Shown in pieces: positions 18,938 to 27,985 of a DNA stretch of 41,856 nucleotides. The stretch lies in assembly GCA_017513525.1 (NCBI GenBank), contig JAFXFC010000030.1, positions 1 through 41,856 on the forward strand, written 5' to 3'. This stretch comes from Clostridia bacterium. Its GTDB lineage: Bacteria; Bacillota; Clostridia; Oscillospirales; Acutalibacteraceae. A model generated the notes under the pieces. That model saw nothing but the letters and a program-made list of their open reading frames with translations, had not been told where the DNA came from and ran no database searches. Numbering within the stretch: position 1 is the stretch's first letter; every line of letters starts with the position of its first letter. The position numbers were made by a program, and so were the translations under genes.

Positions 18938-20461
18938 ATGTTAAAAAACAGAGGTGCAGGTGTGCTCATGCACATTTCCACTATTCCCTCCGATTACGGT
19001 ATCGGTGTATTTGATGAAAACTGCCGTTATTTTGCGGATAAGCTTCATGAAATGAACTTCGGCTATTGGCAGGTTTTACCCTTTAATCCCGTTGATAAGG
19101 CAAATTCCCCTTATTGCTCTGCCTCCGCTTTTGCAGGCAATATTCTCTTTATCGACCCGAAACAGATTTATGAAGACGGACTTTGTACAAAAGAAGAATA
19201 TGAAGAAAATATCTATAAAGGCTCTCCATATACTGCGGACTATGAATTTGCTCTCGAAAAGAGATTAAAGCTTCTTAAAACTGCTTTTTCAAACATATCC
19301 CCCGAAACTGCCGAAGAAATAAGAGCTTTCAGCGATGAAAATCCATGGCTTCCCGATTTTTCACTTTTTATGGCACTTAAGGAAAAGCATGAGGATGCTC
19401 CGTGGTGGGAATGGGAAGAAAAATATGCTCATTTTGCTTCGGCTAAAATGCTGCGCCGTGAATTTGAAGAAGAATGTGCTTTCTGGAAATTCACTCAGTT
19501 TGTTTTCTTTAAGCAGTGGAATGAAATTAAAGCTTATGCCAACAAAAAAGGCATTGCAATAATAGGCGATATGCCCATTTATGTTGCTATGGACTCCTCC
19601 GATGTCTGGGCAAACATTTCTCAGTTTCTCATTGATGAAAAGACCCTTAAGCCCGAAAAGGTTGCAGGCTGTCCCCCCGATTATTTTTCTGAAGACGGTC
19701 AGCTCTGGGGAAATCCTTTATATAATTGGGACTATATGGAAAAGGACGGTTATAAGTGGTGGCTTTCAAGAATTAAACAGGCACTTAAAACCTATGACTG
19801 CGTAAGAATAGACCATTTCAGGGCGTTTGCTTCCTTCTGGGAAATTCCCGCAACCTCAAAAACCGCAAAAAACGGTGCATGGGCAAAGGGACCGGGCATG
19901 AAGCTTTTCAATAAAGTAAAAAAGACCTTCGGTGAAATCCCGATAATTGCAGAAGATCTCGGTATTTTCGGTGAGGATGTTCCGAAGCTTCTTTCTGATA
20001 CAGGCTTCCCCGGAATGAAGGTAGTTCAGTTCGGCTTTGAGCCTGACGGAGATTCTCTTCATATGCCCCATAATACTGTCATCAATTCCGTAAACTACTG
20101 CGGAACTCACGACAACAACACACTTCTCGGCTGGCTTTGGGAAGCGAGTGAAAGAGAAAGAGCCTTTGCTCTCGAATATGTAGGCTTTACAGGCAACAAT
20201 TGGGGAGATGGCGGCTATAAGTCCGAAAGCTGCCGAAAAATAATTGAAGCCGTCTGGAAATCCTCTTCAAACACAGCAATCGTAGCCTTCCAGGATATGT
20301 GCGGCTTCGGAAGTGATGCAAGAATGAATATCCCCGGTGTTCCTGAAAAGAACTGGCGTTACAGAACAACAAAAGAAACCATAAACAATGTAGATATATT
20401 ATACTTCAAAAAAATAAACTCTCTTTACAGAAGAACTTATCCTGTATTTGATAAAAAATAA
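18938..20461 (+). CDS. malQ: 4-alpha-glucanotransferase (GH77 amylomaltase)
   Basis: A 507-residue cytosolic enzyme that transfers alpha-1,4-glucan segments between maltodextrins, typically during glycogen or starch use. It opens with RGAGVLMHISTIPSDYGIG and has YWQVLPFNPVD. The GH77 catalytic residues are visible: nucleophile Asp in VRIDHFRAF, acid/base Glu in IAEDLG and the stabilising Asp in GTHDNNT. The length is typical. The start is the ATG at 18938 with GATAGGTGA upstream; a TTG 15 bases earlier is rejected. It stands alone, ends in a strong terminator, and is divergent from a hydrolase operon. Confidence 0.95.
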   Translation: MLKNRGAGVLMHISTIPSDYGIGVFDENCRYFADKLHEMNFGYWQVLPFNPVDKANSPYCSASAFAGNILFIDPKQIYEDGLCTKEEYEENIYKGSPYTADYEFALEKRLKLLKTAFSNISPETAEEIRAFSDENPWLPDFSLFMALKEKHEDAPWWEWEEKYAHFASAKMLRREFEEECAFWKFTQFVFFKQWNEIKAYANKKGIAIIGDMPIYVAMDSSDVWANISQFLIDEKTLKPEKVAGCPPDYFSEDGQLWGNPLYNWDYMEKDGYKWWLSRIKQALKTYDCVRIDHFRAFASFWEIPATSKTAKNGAWAKGPGMKLFNKVKKTFGEIPIIAEDLGIFGEDVPKLLSDTGFPGMKVVQFGFEPDGDSLHMPHNTVINSVNYCGTHDNNTLLGWLWEASERERAFALEYVGFTGNNWGDGGYKSESCRKIIEAVWKSSSNTAIVAFQDMCGFGSDARMNIPGVPEKNWRYRTTKETINNVDILYFKKINSLYRRTYPVFDKK

Positions 20462-20464
20462 ATT

Positions 20465-20507
20465 TACCGCAGTAAGAATCAATATAGTATCTTACTGCGG
20501 TATTTTT
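20465..20507. terminator. Terminator between malQ and cca
   Basis: TACCGCAGTAAGA (20465-20477) pairs with TCTTACTGCGGTA (20490-20502) across 12 bases, followed by TTTTTATT. It overlaps the last codon of the converging cca gene and probably serves both. Confidence 0.85.
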
Positions 20508-21834
20508 ATTTCAGCTTTCTGGCATATGAAAGTGTCTGCTTCAGGGCACTTTCTTTTTCTATTCCTGCAAGTCTTAATTTGTGGGCATAGGCTAAAATTT
20601 CAGTGAAGGACTTATCGGGCTTCAGTCCTGCTTCTATCAAATCTCTTCCCTGAACGAAAGGACGGGACATTATTTCATTGAAATTTACGAGTCTTTCAAA
20701 CAAAAAGCTTTCTGTTTCTGCCATTTTCTCGCCTTTATCCGAAGACGCAAGGCATATTAAATCAAAAGGAGCGACACTTTCATCAAAAAGTCTGTTCATA
20801 GATTTTTGAGAAGAACCTACCTTTGCCATAATATTCGGCTTCATGTGAAGCTGAGTCATATTAAGTGCATATGAAATAAGCTCTTTTTCACCTGTAATCC
20901 TCATCATAAACCGTTTTACTATGGGAAGTCCCTTAAGCTCATGCTTATATGAATGAATAACTCCGTTTATTTCTTCCGTGGTAACAGTTTTTCCTAAATC
21001 ATGCACCAATGCCGATAACATAAAAGCAAAGGGATTGGATACCTTTTCCCTGTATTTTGCGGCACGGTCAAGTACCTCCATAGTATGCACCCATACATCT
21101 CCTTCGGGATGGAAATCGGGATTCTGAGGTATACCTATAAGTTTTTTTATTTCGGGAAACCAGAAATCAAGACCGTCAACTTCTCTTAAGACCTCAAAAA
21201 ATACCGAGGGCTTGTCTGCTTTCAGAAGTGCCTTTTTCAGTTCTCCCTCAATTCTCTCCTTTGAAAGAGAAGAAAGATCTATTTTTTTGCAAAGCTCTTT
21301 TGTTGAGTCTGCTACAGAAAAATTAAATCTTGCGGCAAACTGAGCGAGTCTTAATACTCTTAAGGGGTCTTCGGAAAAAGTATCGTCATTCACATGGCGA
21401 AGCACTCCGTTTTTAAGATCCTCTTTGCCGCCGAAATGATCTATAATTTCTCCCGTAAGCACTTCTTCCATAAGAGCATTTACGGTAAAATCCCGTCTTT
21501 CTGCAGCCTTTTTTGTACCGATAAAGGGATCTACACTTATATCGAAATCACGGTGTCCTGTGCCTATTGGCTTTTCGCATCTCGGCATGGCAATATCAAT
21601 ATTTGTGCCCTTAAGGGAGAAAATACCGAAGCTCTCTCCCCTTTCAAGAGTTTTTCCCATTGAAGACAAAAGCTCCCGCAGAACTGAAACCTCAACTCCG
21701 TGTATTTCTATATCTATATCCTTATTTTCAATACCGAGAAGGCGGTCTCTGACAAATCCGCCAACATAATAGGCTTTTCCGCCGATATTATTTACTTTTT
21801 CGGCAATTTCCTTTGCTTTAATTATATCTTGCAT
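20506..21834 (-). CDS. cca: CCA-adding tRNA nucleotidyltransferase with HD domain
   Basis: A 442-residue class II nucleotidyltransferase that builds or repairs the 3' CCA of tRNAs. Motifs: KAYYVGGFVRDRLLG, the catalytic DIDIEIHG, RRDFTVNAL and EDPLRVLRLAQFAARF, then an HD domain with ALVHDLGKT. In this family CCA-adding and poly(A)-adding enzymes look alike; the single copy here and the Firmicutes context favour CCA addition. RBS GAGGAAAA lies directly upstream. It may be cotranscribed with coaX, 48 bases upstream, though a hairpin lies between them. Confidence 0.88.
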   Translation of the reverse strand: MQDIIKAKEIAEKVNNIGGKAYYVGGFVRDRLLGIENKDIDIEIHGVEVSVLRELLSSMGKTLERGESFGIFSLKGTNIDIAMPRCEKPIGTGHRDFDISVDPFIGTKKAAERRDFTVNALMEEVLTGEIIDHFGGKEDLKNGVLRHVNDDTFSEDPLRVLRLAQFAARFNFSVADSTKELCKKIDLSSLSKERIEGELKKALLKADKPSVFFEVLREVDGLDFWFPEIKKLIGIPQNPDFHPEGDVWVHTMEVLDRAAKYREKVSNPFAFMLSALVHDLGKTVTTEEINGVIHSYKHELKGLPIVKRFMMRITGEKELISYALNMTQLHMKPNIMAKVGSSQKSMNRLFDESVAPFDLICLASSDKGEKMAETESFLFERLVNFNEIMSRPFVQGRDLIEAGLKPDKSFTEILAYAHKLRLAGIEKESALKQTLSYARKLK

Positions 21835-21853
21835 TTTTTCCTCATTTAAGAAA

Positions 21854-21879
21854 TCCCCTATTCTCAGAGAATAAGGGGA
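21854..21879 (-). terminator. Possible terminator/attenuator between coaX and cca
   Basis: TCCCCT pairs with AGGGGA and ATTCT with AGAAT, with one bulged A and a 3-base loop. The following sequence on the minus strand is only weakly T-rich, so read-through into cca is likely. Confidence 0.45.
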
Positions 21880-21882
21880 ATT

Positions 21883-22626
21883 TTATTTGTTTTCGTATAA
21901 AATTTTAAGACCTTTTAACAACAAATATTCATCAAAAACGGTGTTTCTTTTGCATACGGGGAGAACGAATTTTGCAGCTCCGCCCGTTACCACTGCTGTT
22001 ATCTTTTCACCGAGCGATTCTTCTACTCTTGAGCATACTCCCTCAATTGCAGAAGCCTGTGAAAAGATAACACCGTTATTAATGCACGATACCGTATCCT
22101 GTCCCAAAAGAGAATTCGGAAGATACGGGTTTATTCCCGGAAGAAGTGCCGTGCCTGATGACAGGGAATTTATTGAAAGTCCGAGTCCCGGCATTATCAT
22201 ACCGCCGATAAACACACCCTCACGGTTCAGAACGGAAACAGTTGTTGCAGTTCCCATATCAAATACAACACAAGGCGTTCCGTAAAGAACTTTTGCCGCC
22301 GTCATATCGGCAATTCTGTCATTCCCGAGCTTTCTTCTGTCATAACCCGAAAGAACCAATCCGTCATTAAAATTACTGTCAACCACAAGTACATTTCCGT
22401 CTGTTATTTCATCAAGTGCCTCTTTTACAATTGAAGTTAAAACAGGCACAACGGAACACAGCACCGCCGCAGTGGGAGTGATCTCAAGCTTTTTAAAAGC
22501 TGTTTTCACTTCACCCGCTGTGTGAAAACGGTTATCGGGATAATGCTTTATAAAAACAGGCTCATACCCGTCTTCAAATCCCGCAACACAGATATTCGTA
22601 TTTCCGATATCAACTGCAATTATCAT
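21883..22626 (-). CDS. coaX: Type III pantothenate kinase
   Basis: A 247-residue kinase for the first step of coenzyme A synthesis, phosphorylating pantothenate. It begins IIAVDIGNTNICVAGFEDG, the type III phosphate-binding motif, followed by GNDRIADMTAA and CVVFDMGTATTVSVL with the catalytic aspartates. The length is typical. Its start codon overlaps the stop of the PanT-like gene (ATGA), so uptake and trapping of pantothenate are translationally coupled. coaBC, the next pathway step, lies divergently 1 kb away. Confidence 0.93.
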   Translation of the reverse strand: MIIAVDIGNTNICVAGFEDGYEPVFIKHYPDNRFHTAGEVKTAFKKLEITPTAAVLCSVVPVLTSIVKEALDEITDGNVLVVDSNFNDGLVLSGYDRRKLGNDRIADMTAAKVLYGTPCVVFDMGTATTVSVLNREGVFIGGMIMPGLGLSINSLSSGTALLPGINPYLPNSLLGQDTVSCINNGVIFSQASAIEGVCSRVEESLGEKITAVVTGGAAKFVLPVCKRNTVFDEYLLLKGLKILYENK

Positions 22627-23309
22627 ACTATTATATCTTCACCGGCTGCCACTTCGGCAGTCTTCTTTTTTCCCAATGCTTTATCAAGTGCAAAGCATAC
22701 GGGTGTAGTAATAACAGCCGCCGCTATGGCTTCGGGAACTCCATTTGTGCCGACTACTCCGAGAATAACGGTAAGCACCGTTTCAACAGGGATATTATTT
22801 GCAGCAGCATAAGGCTCTTTAAACACTAAATATATCATACCCATAACAAGTACGGTATTTGTAAATGCACCTACAACAGCGGCGACGGTAGTGCCGACTG
22901 CTCTTAAACCCTTATTTTCTTTTTTTGAAAATTTTTCTATGCCCTTTACAACAAAATAAGGGACAACACCGACAAGAATTCTCGGAATAAAGCAGATAAC
23001 GACCGCCCAGGGGCTTCCCTTATCAAGTCCCAAAACAGGAATAAAGGGAGAAAAAGCGAAAGACAAAATACTCGGAGCCGTTGTATTTTTAATAATACTT
23101 GTAAGACCGAAAACAAAGCCTAAAAATGCGCCTTTTTTAGGTCCTAAAATAACAGAACCGATAATAACGGGCACATGAAGTATAGTAGCCTTTATTATCG
23201 GAAGATCAATAAGACCGATAGGTGTAAAGGCTAAAAGCAATACTATTGCAGTAAAAAGAGCTAAAATGACCTGATCCTTTACCTTATCTTTTCTTTTATT
23301 TATATTCAT
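22623..23309 (-). CDS. ECF transporter S component, probably pantothenate-specific
   Basis: A 228-residue integral membrane protein with about six hydrophobic segments, of the ECF-type substrate-binding (S) component superfamily. The first helix opens with ALFTAIVLLLAFTPIG, and HVPVIIGSVILGPKKGAFLGF is the typical loop-helix region. S components work with a shared energising module (EcfA, EcfA', EcfT), which is not in this window. Specificity is inferred from coupling to coaX and the facing coaBC gene, hence PanT-like. AGGAGGAAACGCT before the ATG is a strong RBS. A 120-base leader precedes it. Confidence 0.82.
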   Translation of the reverse strand: MNINKRKDKVKDQVILALFTAIVLLLAFTPIGLIDLPIIKATILHVPVIIGSVILGPKKGAFLGFVFGLTSIIKNTTAPSILSFAFSPFIPVLGLDKGSPWAVVICFIPRILVGVVPYFVVKGIEKFSKKENKGLRAVGTTVAAVVGAFTNTVLVMGMIYLVFKEPYAAANNIPVETVLTVILGVVGTNGVPEAIAAAVITTPVCFALDKALGKKKTAEVAAGEDIIV

Positions 23310-23431
23310 AGCGTTTCCTCCTGCTGCTGTTCATTTCTGATACAACGCAAATTTCGGACAAATAATCTCTGCAGCTACTCTTATGTCTGACATCCCGAAG
23401 GTACATCGACCGAATATTTACAGATTTTTAC
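23310..23431 (-). promoter_or_regulatory. Structured 5' leader of the panT-like/coaX operon (candidate)
   Basis: The leader between the promoter and the start can fold: TTCGG pairs with CCGAA to enclose about 55 bases, inside which CC-TTCG-GG and GACA...TGTC helices can form. The loop sequence GCTGC can pair with GCAGC directly beside the AGGAGG ribosome site, which would allow translation control. It matches no riboswitch class I can recall with confidence. This is a hypothesis from hand folding. Confidence 0.3.
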
Positions 23432-23437
23432 AATACC

Positions 23438-23466
23438 ATTATACAAAGTGCATATGTCAATTGCAA
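23438..23466 (-). promoter_or_regulatory. Promoter of the panT-like/coaX operon
   Basis: On the minus strand TTGCAA (23466-23461), 17 bases, TATAAT (23443-23438). Confidence 0.65.
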
Positions 23467-23515
23467 GTTTTTTGTGTCATTTTCTCGTATTTAATGATCT
23501 AATTTAGTTAAAGTA

Positions 23516-23544
23516 TTTACAAAAGCTGAATATTTTTGTATAAT
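23516..23544 (+). promoter_or_regulatory. Promoter of coaBC
   Basis: TTTACA (23516-23521), 17 bases, TATAAT (23539-23544), 33 bases before the ATG. The 49 bases between the -35 boxes of the two divergent promoters could hold a shared operator, but I see no clear palindrome. Confidence 0.65.
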
Positions 23545-23577
23545 TTATAAGAAATACTATTATCTGGAGGCTTTTCT

Positions 23578-24774
23578 ATGCTCAAAGGAAAAACAGTAAT
23601 ACTGGGAATAACAGGAGGAATCGCCTGCTATAAAGCAGCTGAGCTTACTTCTCTTTTAGTAAAACAGCACTGTGATGTTCATGTAATAATGACAAAAGGT
23701 GCTTTGGAATTTATGACTCCCCTTACCTTTGAGGCGCTGACAGGCAATAAGGTTCATTACGATATTTTTGACAAGGATTCGGGAACTGAAATACCTCATA
23801 TCTCACTTTCGGGAAAAGCAGACGCTTTAATTATAGCACCCGCAACAGCAAATGTTATGGCAAAGCTCGCCCACGGAATCGCTGACGATATGCTCACTTC
23901 CACGGCACTCGCATGCAACTGCCCAAAGCTTATAGCCCCCGCAATGAATACGAGAATGTTCACTAATCCCGTGACGCAGGATAATATAAAAACTCTCGAA
24001 AAATACAGCTGGAATATTATTACTCCTGATGAGGGCAGACTCGCCTGCGGGGATACGGGAAAAGGTAAGCTTCCCTCTCCCGAAACGCTTCTTGAGTGTG
24101 TTCTCAACACAATCGCAAAGGAAAAAGACATGAAAGGCTTGCGTGTTCTTGTTACTGCAGGAGCTACAAAGGAAAGTATCGACCCCGTAAGATATATAAC
24201 AAATCATTCAACAGGCAAAATGGGTTATGCACTGGCAAAAAATGCTGCCATGAGAGGTGCAGATGTAACACTTATAACTGGCTCAGATAATCTTCCCGAT
24301 CCGACTGAAATAAATACCGTTCATATTGAAAGTGCGGCTGATATGTTCGCTGCCGTTAAGGAATATTCCGAAAATTCAGATATAATAGTAAAAGCCGCCG
24401 CAGTTGCCGATTACAGACCTAAAACCGTGGCTGAAAACAAAATAAAAAAGAGCGACAATGATGCAGTAATTGAGCTTAACAGAACAGACGATATATTAAA
24501 ATATCTCGGTGAGCATAAAAAAGAAGGTCAGCTTCTCTGCGGATTTTCAATGGAAACCGAAAACCTGATAGAAAATTCCAGAAAGAAGCTTCAGAAGAAA
24601 AATCTTGATATGATATGCGCCAATAACTTAAAGGTCGAGGGCGCAGGCTTCGGAACTTCAACAAATGTTTTAACAATGATCACAGAAAATGACGAAATTG
24701 CGCTTCCTTTAATGTCAAAGGAAGAAGCCGCCGACAGAATTTTCACAAAGCTGATTGAAAACAGAACTAAATAA
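23578..24774 (+). CDS. coaBC: Bifunctional CoaBC
   Basis: A 398-residue two-domain enzyme of coenzyme A synthesis. The N-terminal flavoprotein CoaC (about 1-180) decarboxylates phosphopantothenoylcysteine: it has GITGGIACYKAAEL, the active His in IPHISLSGKAD, APAMNTRMF and the flexible-lid Cys in GRLACGDTGKG. The C-terminal CoaB (about 185-398) ligates cysteine to phosphopantothenate: VTAGATKESIDPVRYITNHS and VKAAAVADYRP with the KIKK motif. RBS CTGGAGG. It faces the panT-like/coaX operon, completing the early pathway apart from pantothenate synthesis itself. Confidence 0.95.
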   Translation: MLKGKTVILGITGGIACYKAAELTSLLVKQHCDVHVIMTKGALEFMTPLTFEALTGNKVHYDIFDKDSGTEIPHISLSGKADALIIAPATANVMAKLAHGIADDMLTSTALACNCPKLIAPAMNTRMFTNPVTQDNIKTLEKYSWNIITPDEGRLACGDTGKGKLPSPETLLECVLNTIAKEKDMKGLRVLVTAGATKESIDPVRYITNHSTGKMGYALAKNAAMRGADVTLITGSDNLPDPTEINTVHIESAADMFAAVKEYSENSDIIVKAAAVADYRPKTVAENKIKKSDNDAVIELNRTDDILKYLGEHKKEGQLLCGFSMETENLIENSRKKLQKKNLDMICANNLKVEGAGFGTSTNVLTMITENDEIALPLMSKEEAADRIFTKLIENRTK

Positions 24775-24793
24775 CATTTTCATATAACAAAAA

Positions 24794-24826
24794 CAGAGGC
24801 ACTCACCGAGTACCTCTGTTTTTTAT
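24794..24826. terminator. Bidirectional terminator after coaBC
   Basis: CAGAGGCACTC (24794-24804) and GAGTACCTCTG (24808-24818) pair with one mismatch (a G-U pair on the minus strand). T-runs flank both sides, so it can serve both converging genes. Confidence 0.8.
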
Positions 24827-24834
24827 TCATATGT

Positions 24835-25728
24835 TTACTGCTGGGGTATGCCGCCGCCCATAAGTGACTCCATAAGTCCCTTGCGTTTTTTCTGCTTCGG
24901 GGGCTTATATTTGGGGGGATTCTGAAGCCTCATTTTTGCAGACTTACTCTTTTTAAGTCTTTTTGATACAGCAAGAACAGGCTCAAGCATTGAATCTGTA
25001 AGATAAGGCATTATCTGCTGAACAATTACAGGATCATTTTCAATGAAGCCGAGTGCTGTAACAGCAATAAGGCTTTGTACCTCATTTGTACCGTCCTCAT
25101 AAATTTCAGCAAAAATATTGAAAAGTCGCTTCATTTTCTGAGGATTATTTTCACGAATAGTAGCTTCAATACACTTATTTGCGTGAGTTACAAAGAACTC
25201 CTCACATAAAAATTCACCGTATTCTGCTATATTCTGAGAAATAGCATCCTTAAGCTCAGGATATATACCTGCAAGCTTTGTTGCAAGTGTTATGGGGTCA
25301 TATGCAAGTGCACCGCTTTTTGCTGCAGTTCGGGAAACAGTGGAAATATTCTTTGTCTTAACAGCTGTTTTCTTTTTGACAACAAAGGTATCTGTCATAT
25401 AGTCATTGACTTCTGTTGCAATACTCTTGATGTCACGCTCTGTATATTCGCCGAGAATAAAAAGATAGGTTGTATCCTTTGTAAAAGCGGAGTCATCTTC
25501 TCTGGGAGCGTCTTTACCTGCAAAAAGAAGATGAATTCTGTCTTCATTGAAAACGAAACGGGAAACCCCCTTTTCGCCCGAGAAGTCCATAACTACTGAT
25601 TCTCCTCTTTCGTAAGCAGGACAACCGCTTTTTCTTGCACCCTGTTGATATTCGGGCTCAAAACCGCACTGTGTCATTGCTGAGGAAATGTGAGAATACA
25701 GCATTTCCAATACATGAATTTTTTCCAT
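24835..25728 (-). CDS. Conserved-looking protein of unknown function
   Basis: A 297-residue soluble protein that I do not recognise. The first 120 residues are mixed alpha/beta. After a Lys/Thr-rich hinge (about 125-145), the middle is helical, with YPELKDAISQNIAEYGEFL and runs that read like a helical repeat or small scaffold domain. The last 35 residues are strongly basic (KYKPPKQKKRKG) and may touch nucleic acid or the ribosome (inference). It follows the FGGY kinase gene by 14 bases on the same strand, so it is probably cotranscribed with it, and perhaps with the dnaX operon. Confidence 0.7.
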   Translation of the reverse strand: MEKIHVLEMLYSHISSAMTQCGFEPEYQQGARKSGCPAYERGESVVMDFSGEKGVSRFVFNEDRIHLLFAGKDAPREDDSAFTKDTTYLFILGEYTERDIKSIATEVNDYMTDTFVVKKKTAVKTKNISTVSRTAAKSGALAYDPITLATKLAGIYPELKDAISQNIAEYGEFLCEEFFVTHANKCIEATIRENNPQKMKRLFNIFAEIYEDGTNEVQSLIAVTALGFIENDPVIVQQIMPYLTDSMLEPVLAVSKRLKKSKSAKMRLQNPPKYKPPKQKKRKGLMESLMGGGIPQQ

Positions 25729-25742
25729 TAGTGTTTATCCTT

Positions 25743-27332
25743 TCAGCCGTTGAGTGCGGCAAAGTTTGATTTATTTGCTTTATAAAGATTCTTGAATACC
25801 TCATACTGCTTATCGTAAACAGCCTTATTATCGGGGTTGGGAACATAAGTTTTAATTGAAGGAATAAGCTTTTTGGCTTCTAAGAAGCTCTTTATATGTC
25901 CCGAACCTACTGCAATGGTAACAGCAGCACCGACAGCACCTACATTCTGAGGTTTATCAACGGTTTCAACCTTTTTACCGAGCACATCTGCCAATATCTG
26001 ACATGTAGCATAAGAAAGAGCACCGCCGCCTACGAAACGGACTGTTTCAGAGGACTTGACCTTCTTCTCTTCTGCTTCCATAAACCAACGAAGGTGGAAG
26101 CAAACACCCTCTATTACGGAACGGATCAATTCGCTCTTACCTGTTTCAAGGCTTATGTTAAAGAACATACCTCTTGCATTGGGATCCTCAAAGGGACAGC
26201 GGTTACCGTGAAGCCAGGGAGTAAAGATAACTCCGCCTGCACCTGCGGGAACACTGTCGATAACATCTGTCATATAGTCATAAAGACTTGTGTATTTTGT
26301 TTCGTAGCTGTCTGCTACATCCTCTTTTTTGAGGTATATATTGATTTCATCAAGTGCTAAATGGTCCTTTACCCATTCAAGACACTTACCTGCTGTTTCA
26401 AGCTCACCGAAATAGTTAAACTTACCGGGGTCTGCACCGATAATGGCAGCTATCATAGCGGAAGCATCAACAATGGACTTATCAACAACTGTTGATACCC
26501 AGCCTGAGGTACCGCAGTAAACATGAGTGTCACCGAGACCTACTGCACCTGCACCAACACCGATAAGTGAAGCATCACCGCCGCCGCCGTAAACTGCAAT
26601 ACCGGGCTTAAGTCCCAATTCCTTTGCCTCTTTTTCACGAAGCGGACCTACAACATCGGTAGAATTTATGATTTCGGGCATATGCTTAATATCAACACCC
26701 AGAGATTTACAAAGGCTTTCGCTCCAGCATTCATGGCCTTTTCTAAGGTCATATAAAAGAGCACCGAAAGCGGAATCTCTTGTCATAACGCACTTACCGG
26801 TCATTCTGCAGATAAGAGCTTCTTTAACATCAAGCCACTTATGTACTCTCTTAAAATTTTCGGGCTCGTGGTTTTTTACCCAGTTATATTTCCATACGGG
26901 GTCCTTTACGGATGCTGCAACAGCACCTGTTATCATCAAAGACTTGAGAAGAATGGGAATACTTGCACCTGCTATCTGAATACCGTGAGCTACACCCTTT
27001 TTAAGCTCTTCTCGGGCTCTCTGATCCATATAGCTCATAGCTCGTCTTACAGGTTTACCCTCTTTATCAACAAGAACAAGACCCTGCATCTGTGAGCAGA
27101 AAGAAATACCCTCAATAAGATTAGCATCAATACCTGCTTCTTCAATAGCCTTTTTAGAGGTGATGCACATAGCATCCCACCATTCATCGGGATCCTGTTC
27201 AGCACCGCCGTCGGGGAAAACATAAAGCTTATATCCGTGAGAAGCACTGCCCAAAAGCTTTATGGTCTCTGAAATTTCAAAAACACAGGTCTTAACGCCC
27301 GTTGTTCCGATATCAAATGTTATTGCATACAT
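25743..27332 (-). CDS. FGGY-family sugar kinase, xylulokinase type
   Basis: A 529-residue kinase of the FGGY family. It starts MYAITFDIGTTGVKTCVF, the N-terminal phosphate-binding motif, and has GISFCSQMQGLVLVD, typical of xylulokinases. VYCGTSGWVST and VRFVGGGALSYATCQI mark the C-terminal ATP-binding domain. D-xylulose is the best guess for substrate, but FGGY specificity is hard to read from sequence, and no xylose isomerase or transporter lies nearby. The ATG at 27332 has GGGAG eight bases upstream; a GTG nine bases earlier is rejected. recR ends 42 bases upstream. Confidence 0.85.
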   Translation of the reverse strand: MYAITFDIGTTGVKTCVFEISETIKLLGSASHGYKLYVFPDGGAEQDPDEWWDAMCITSKKAIEEAGIDANLIEGISFCSQMQGLVLVDKEGKPVRRAMSYMDQRAREELKKGVAHGIQIAGASIPILLKSLMITGAVAASVKDPVWKYNWVKNHEPENFKRVHKWLDVKEALICRMTGKCVMTRDSAFGALLYDLRKGHECWSESLCKSLGVDIKHMPEIINSTDVVGPLREKEAKELGLKPGIAVYGGGGDASLIGVGAGAVGLGDTHVYCGTSGWVSTVVDKSIVDASAMIAAIIGADPGKFNYFGELETAGKCLEWVKDHLALDEINIYLKKEDVADSYETKYTSLYDYMTDVIDSVPAGAGGVIFTPWLHGNRCPFEDPNARGMFFNISLETGKSELIRSVIEGVCFHLRWFMEAEEKKVKSSETVRFVGGGALSYATCQILADVLGKKVETVDKPQNVGAVGAAVTIAVGSGHIKSFLEAKKLIPSIKTYVPNPDNKAVYDKQYEVFKNLYKANKSNFAALNG

Positions 27333-27374
27333 AATACCCACTCCCTAAATTGATTTATAATTTATCGTAAGCCA

Positions 27375-27974
27375 TTAAGTTATAGTTTGTCTTCCTTCTA
27401 TTGCACGCATCAGTGTCACGCTGTCAGCATACTGCAGGTCGCTTCCTACGGGAAGTCCGTAAGCAAGTCGGGAAACCTTTACTCCGAGAGGTTTTAAGAG
27501 CTTTGATATATACATGGCTGTAAGCTCTCCCTCAACATTGGAGCCTGTTGCCATAATGACCTCTTCAACCCCGTCTTCGCTGACTCTTGAAAGCAGCTCT
27601 TTTACGGTTATATCATCGGGTGTTATATCATCAAGAGGAGATATAACACCGTGAAGCACATGATAAACACCCTTATATTCATTGGTGTTTTCAATAGCCA
27701 TAAGTGCTTCCACATTCTCAACAACGCAAATAAGAGATTGTTTTCTTGCTGTATGACGGCATATGGGACACAATTCTTCATCCGTTAAATTACAGCATTT
27801 CGGGCAGCGGTGTATTTTTTCACTCGCCTCTCTTATAGTCTCTGAAAGCTCAATTGCATCCTCATGAGAAAGAGAAAGCACATAAAATGCCATACGCATA
27901 GCAGTCTTCGACCCGATACCCGGCATTCTTCTGAACTGTTCAACTAATTTTTCAAAAGAAACCGCACTTTCCAT
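27375..27974 (-). CDS. recR: Recombination mediator RecR
   Basis: A 199-residue DNA-repair protein that works with RecO/RecF to load RecA on gaps. Helix-hairpin-helix region FRRMPGIGSKTAMRMAF, a four-Cys zinc finger (CPKCCNLTDEELCPIC), a Toprim domain starting at ICVVENVEALMAIE, and the C-terminal LAYGLPVGSDLQYADSVTL motif are all present. The length is standard. It lies 11 bases after ybaB in the classic dnaX-ybaB-recR order. Confidence 0.97.
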   Translation of the reverse strand: MESAVSFEKLVEQFRRMPGIGSKTAMRMAFYVLSLSHEDAIELSETIREASEKIHRCPKCCNLTDEELCPICRHTARKQSLICVVENVEALMAIENTNEYKGVYHVLHGVISPLDDITPDDITVKELLSRVSEDGVEEVIMATGSNVEGELTAMYISKLLKPLGVKVSRLAYGLPVGSDLQYADSVTLMRAIEGRQTIT

Positions 27975-27985
27975 TTATATCACCC

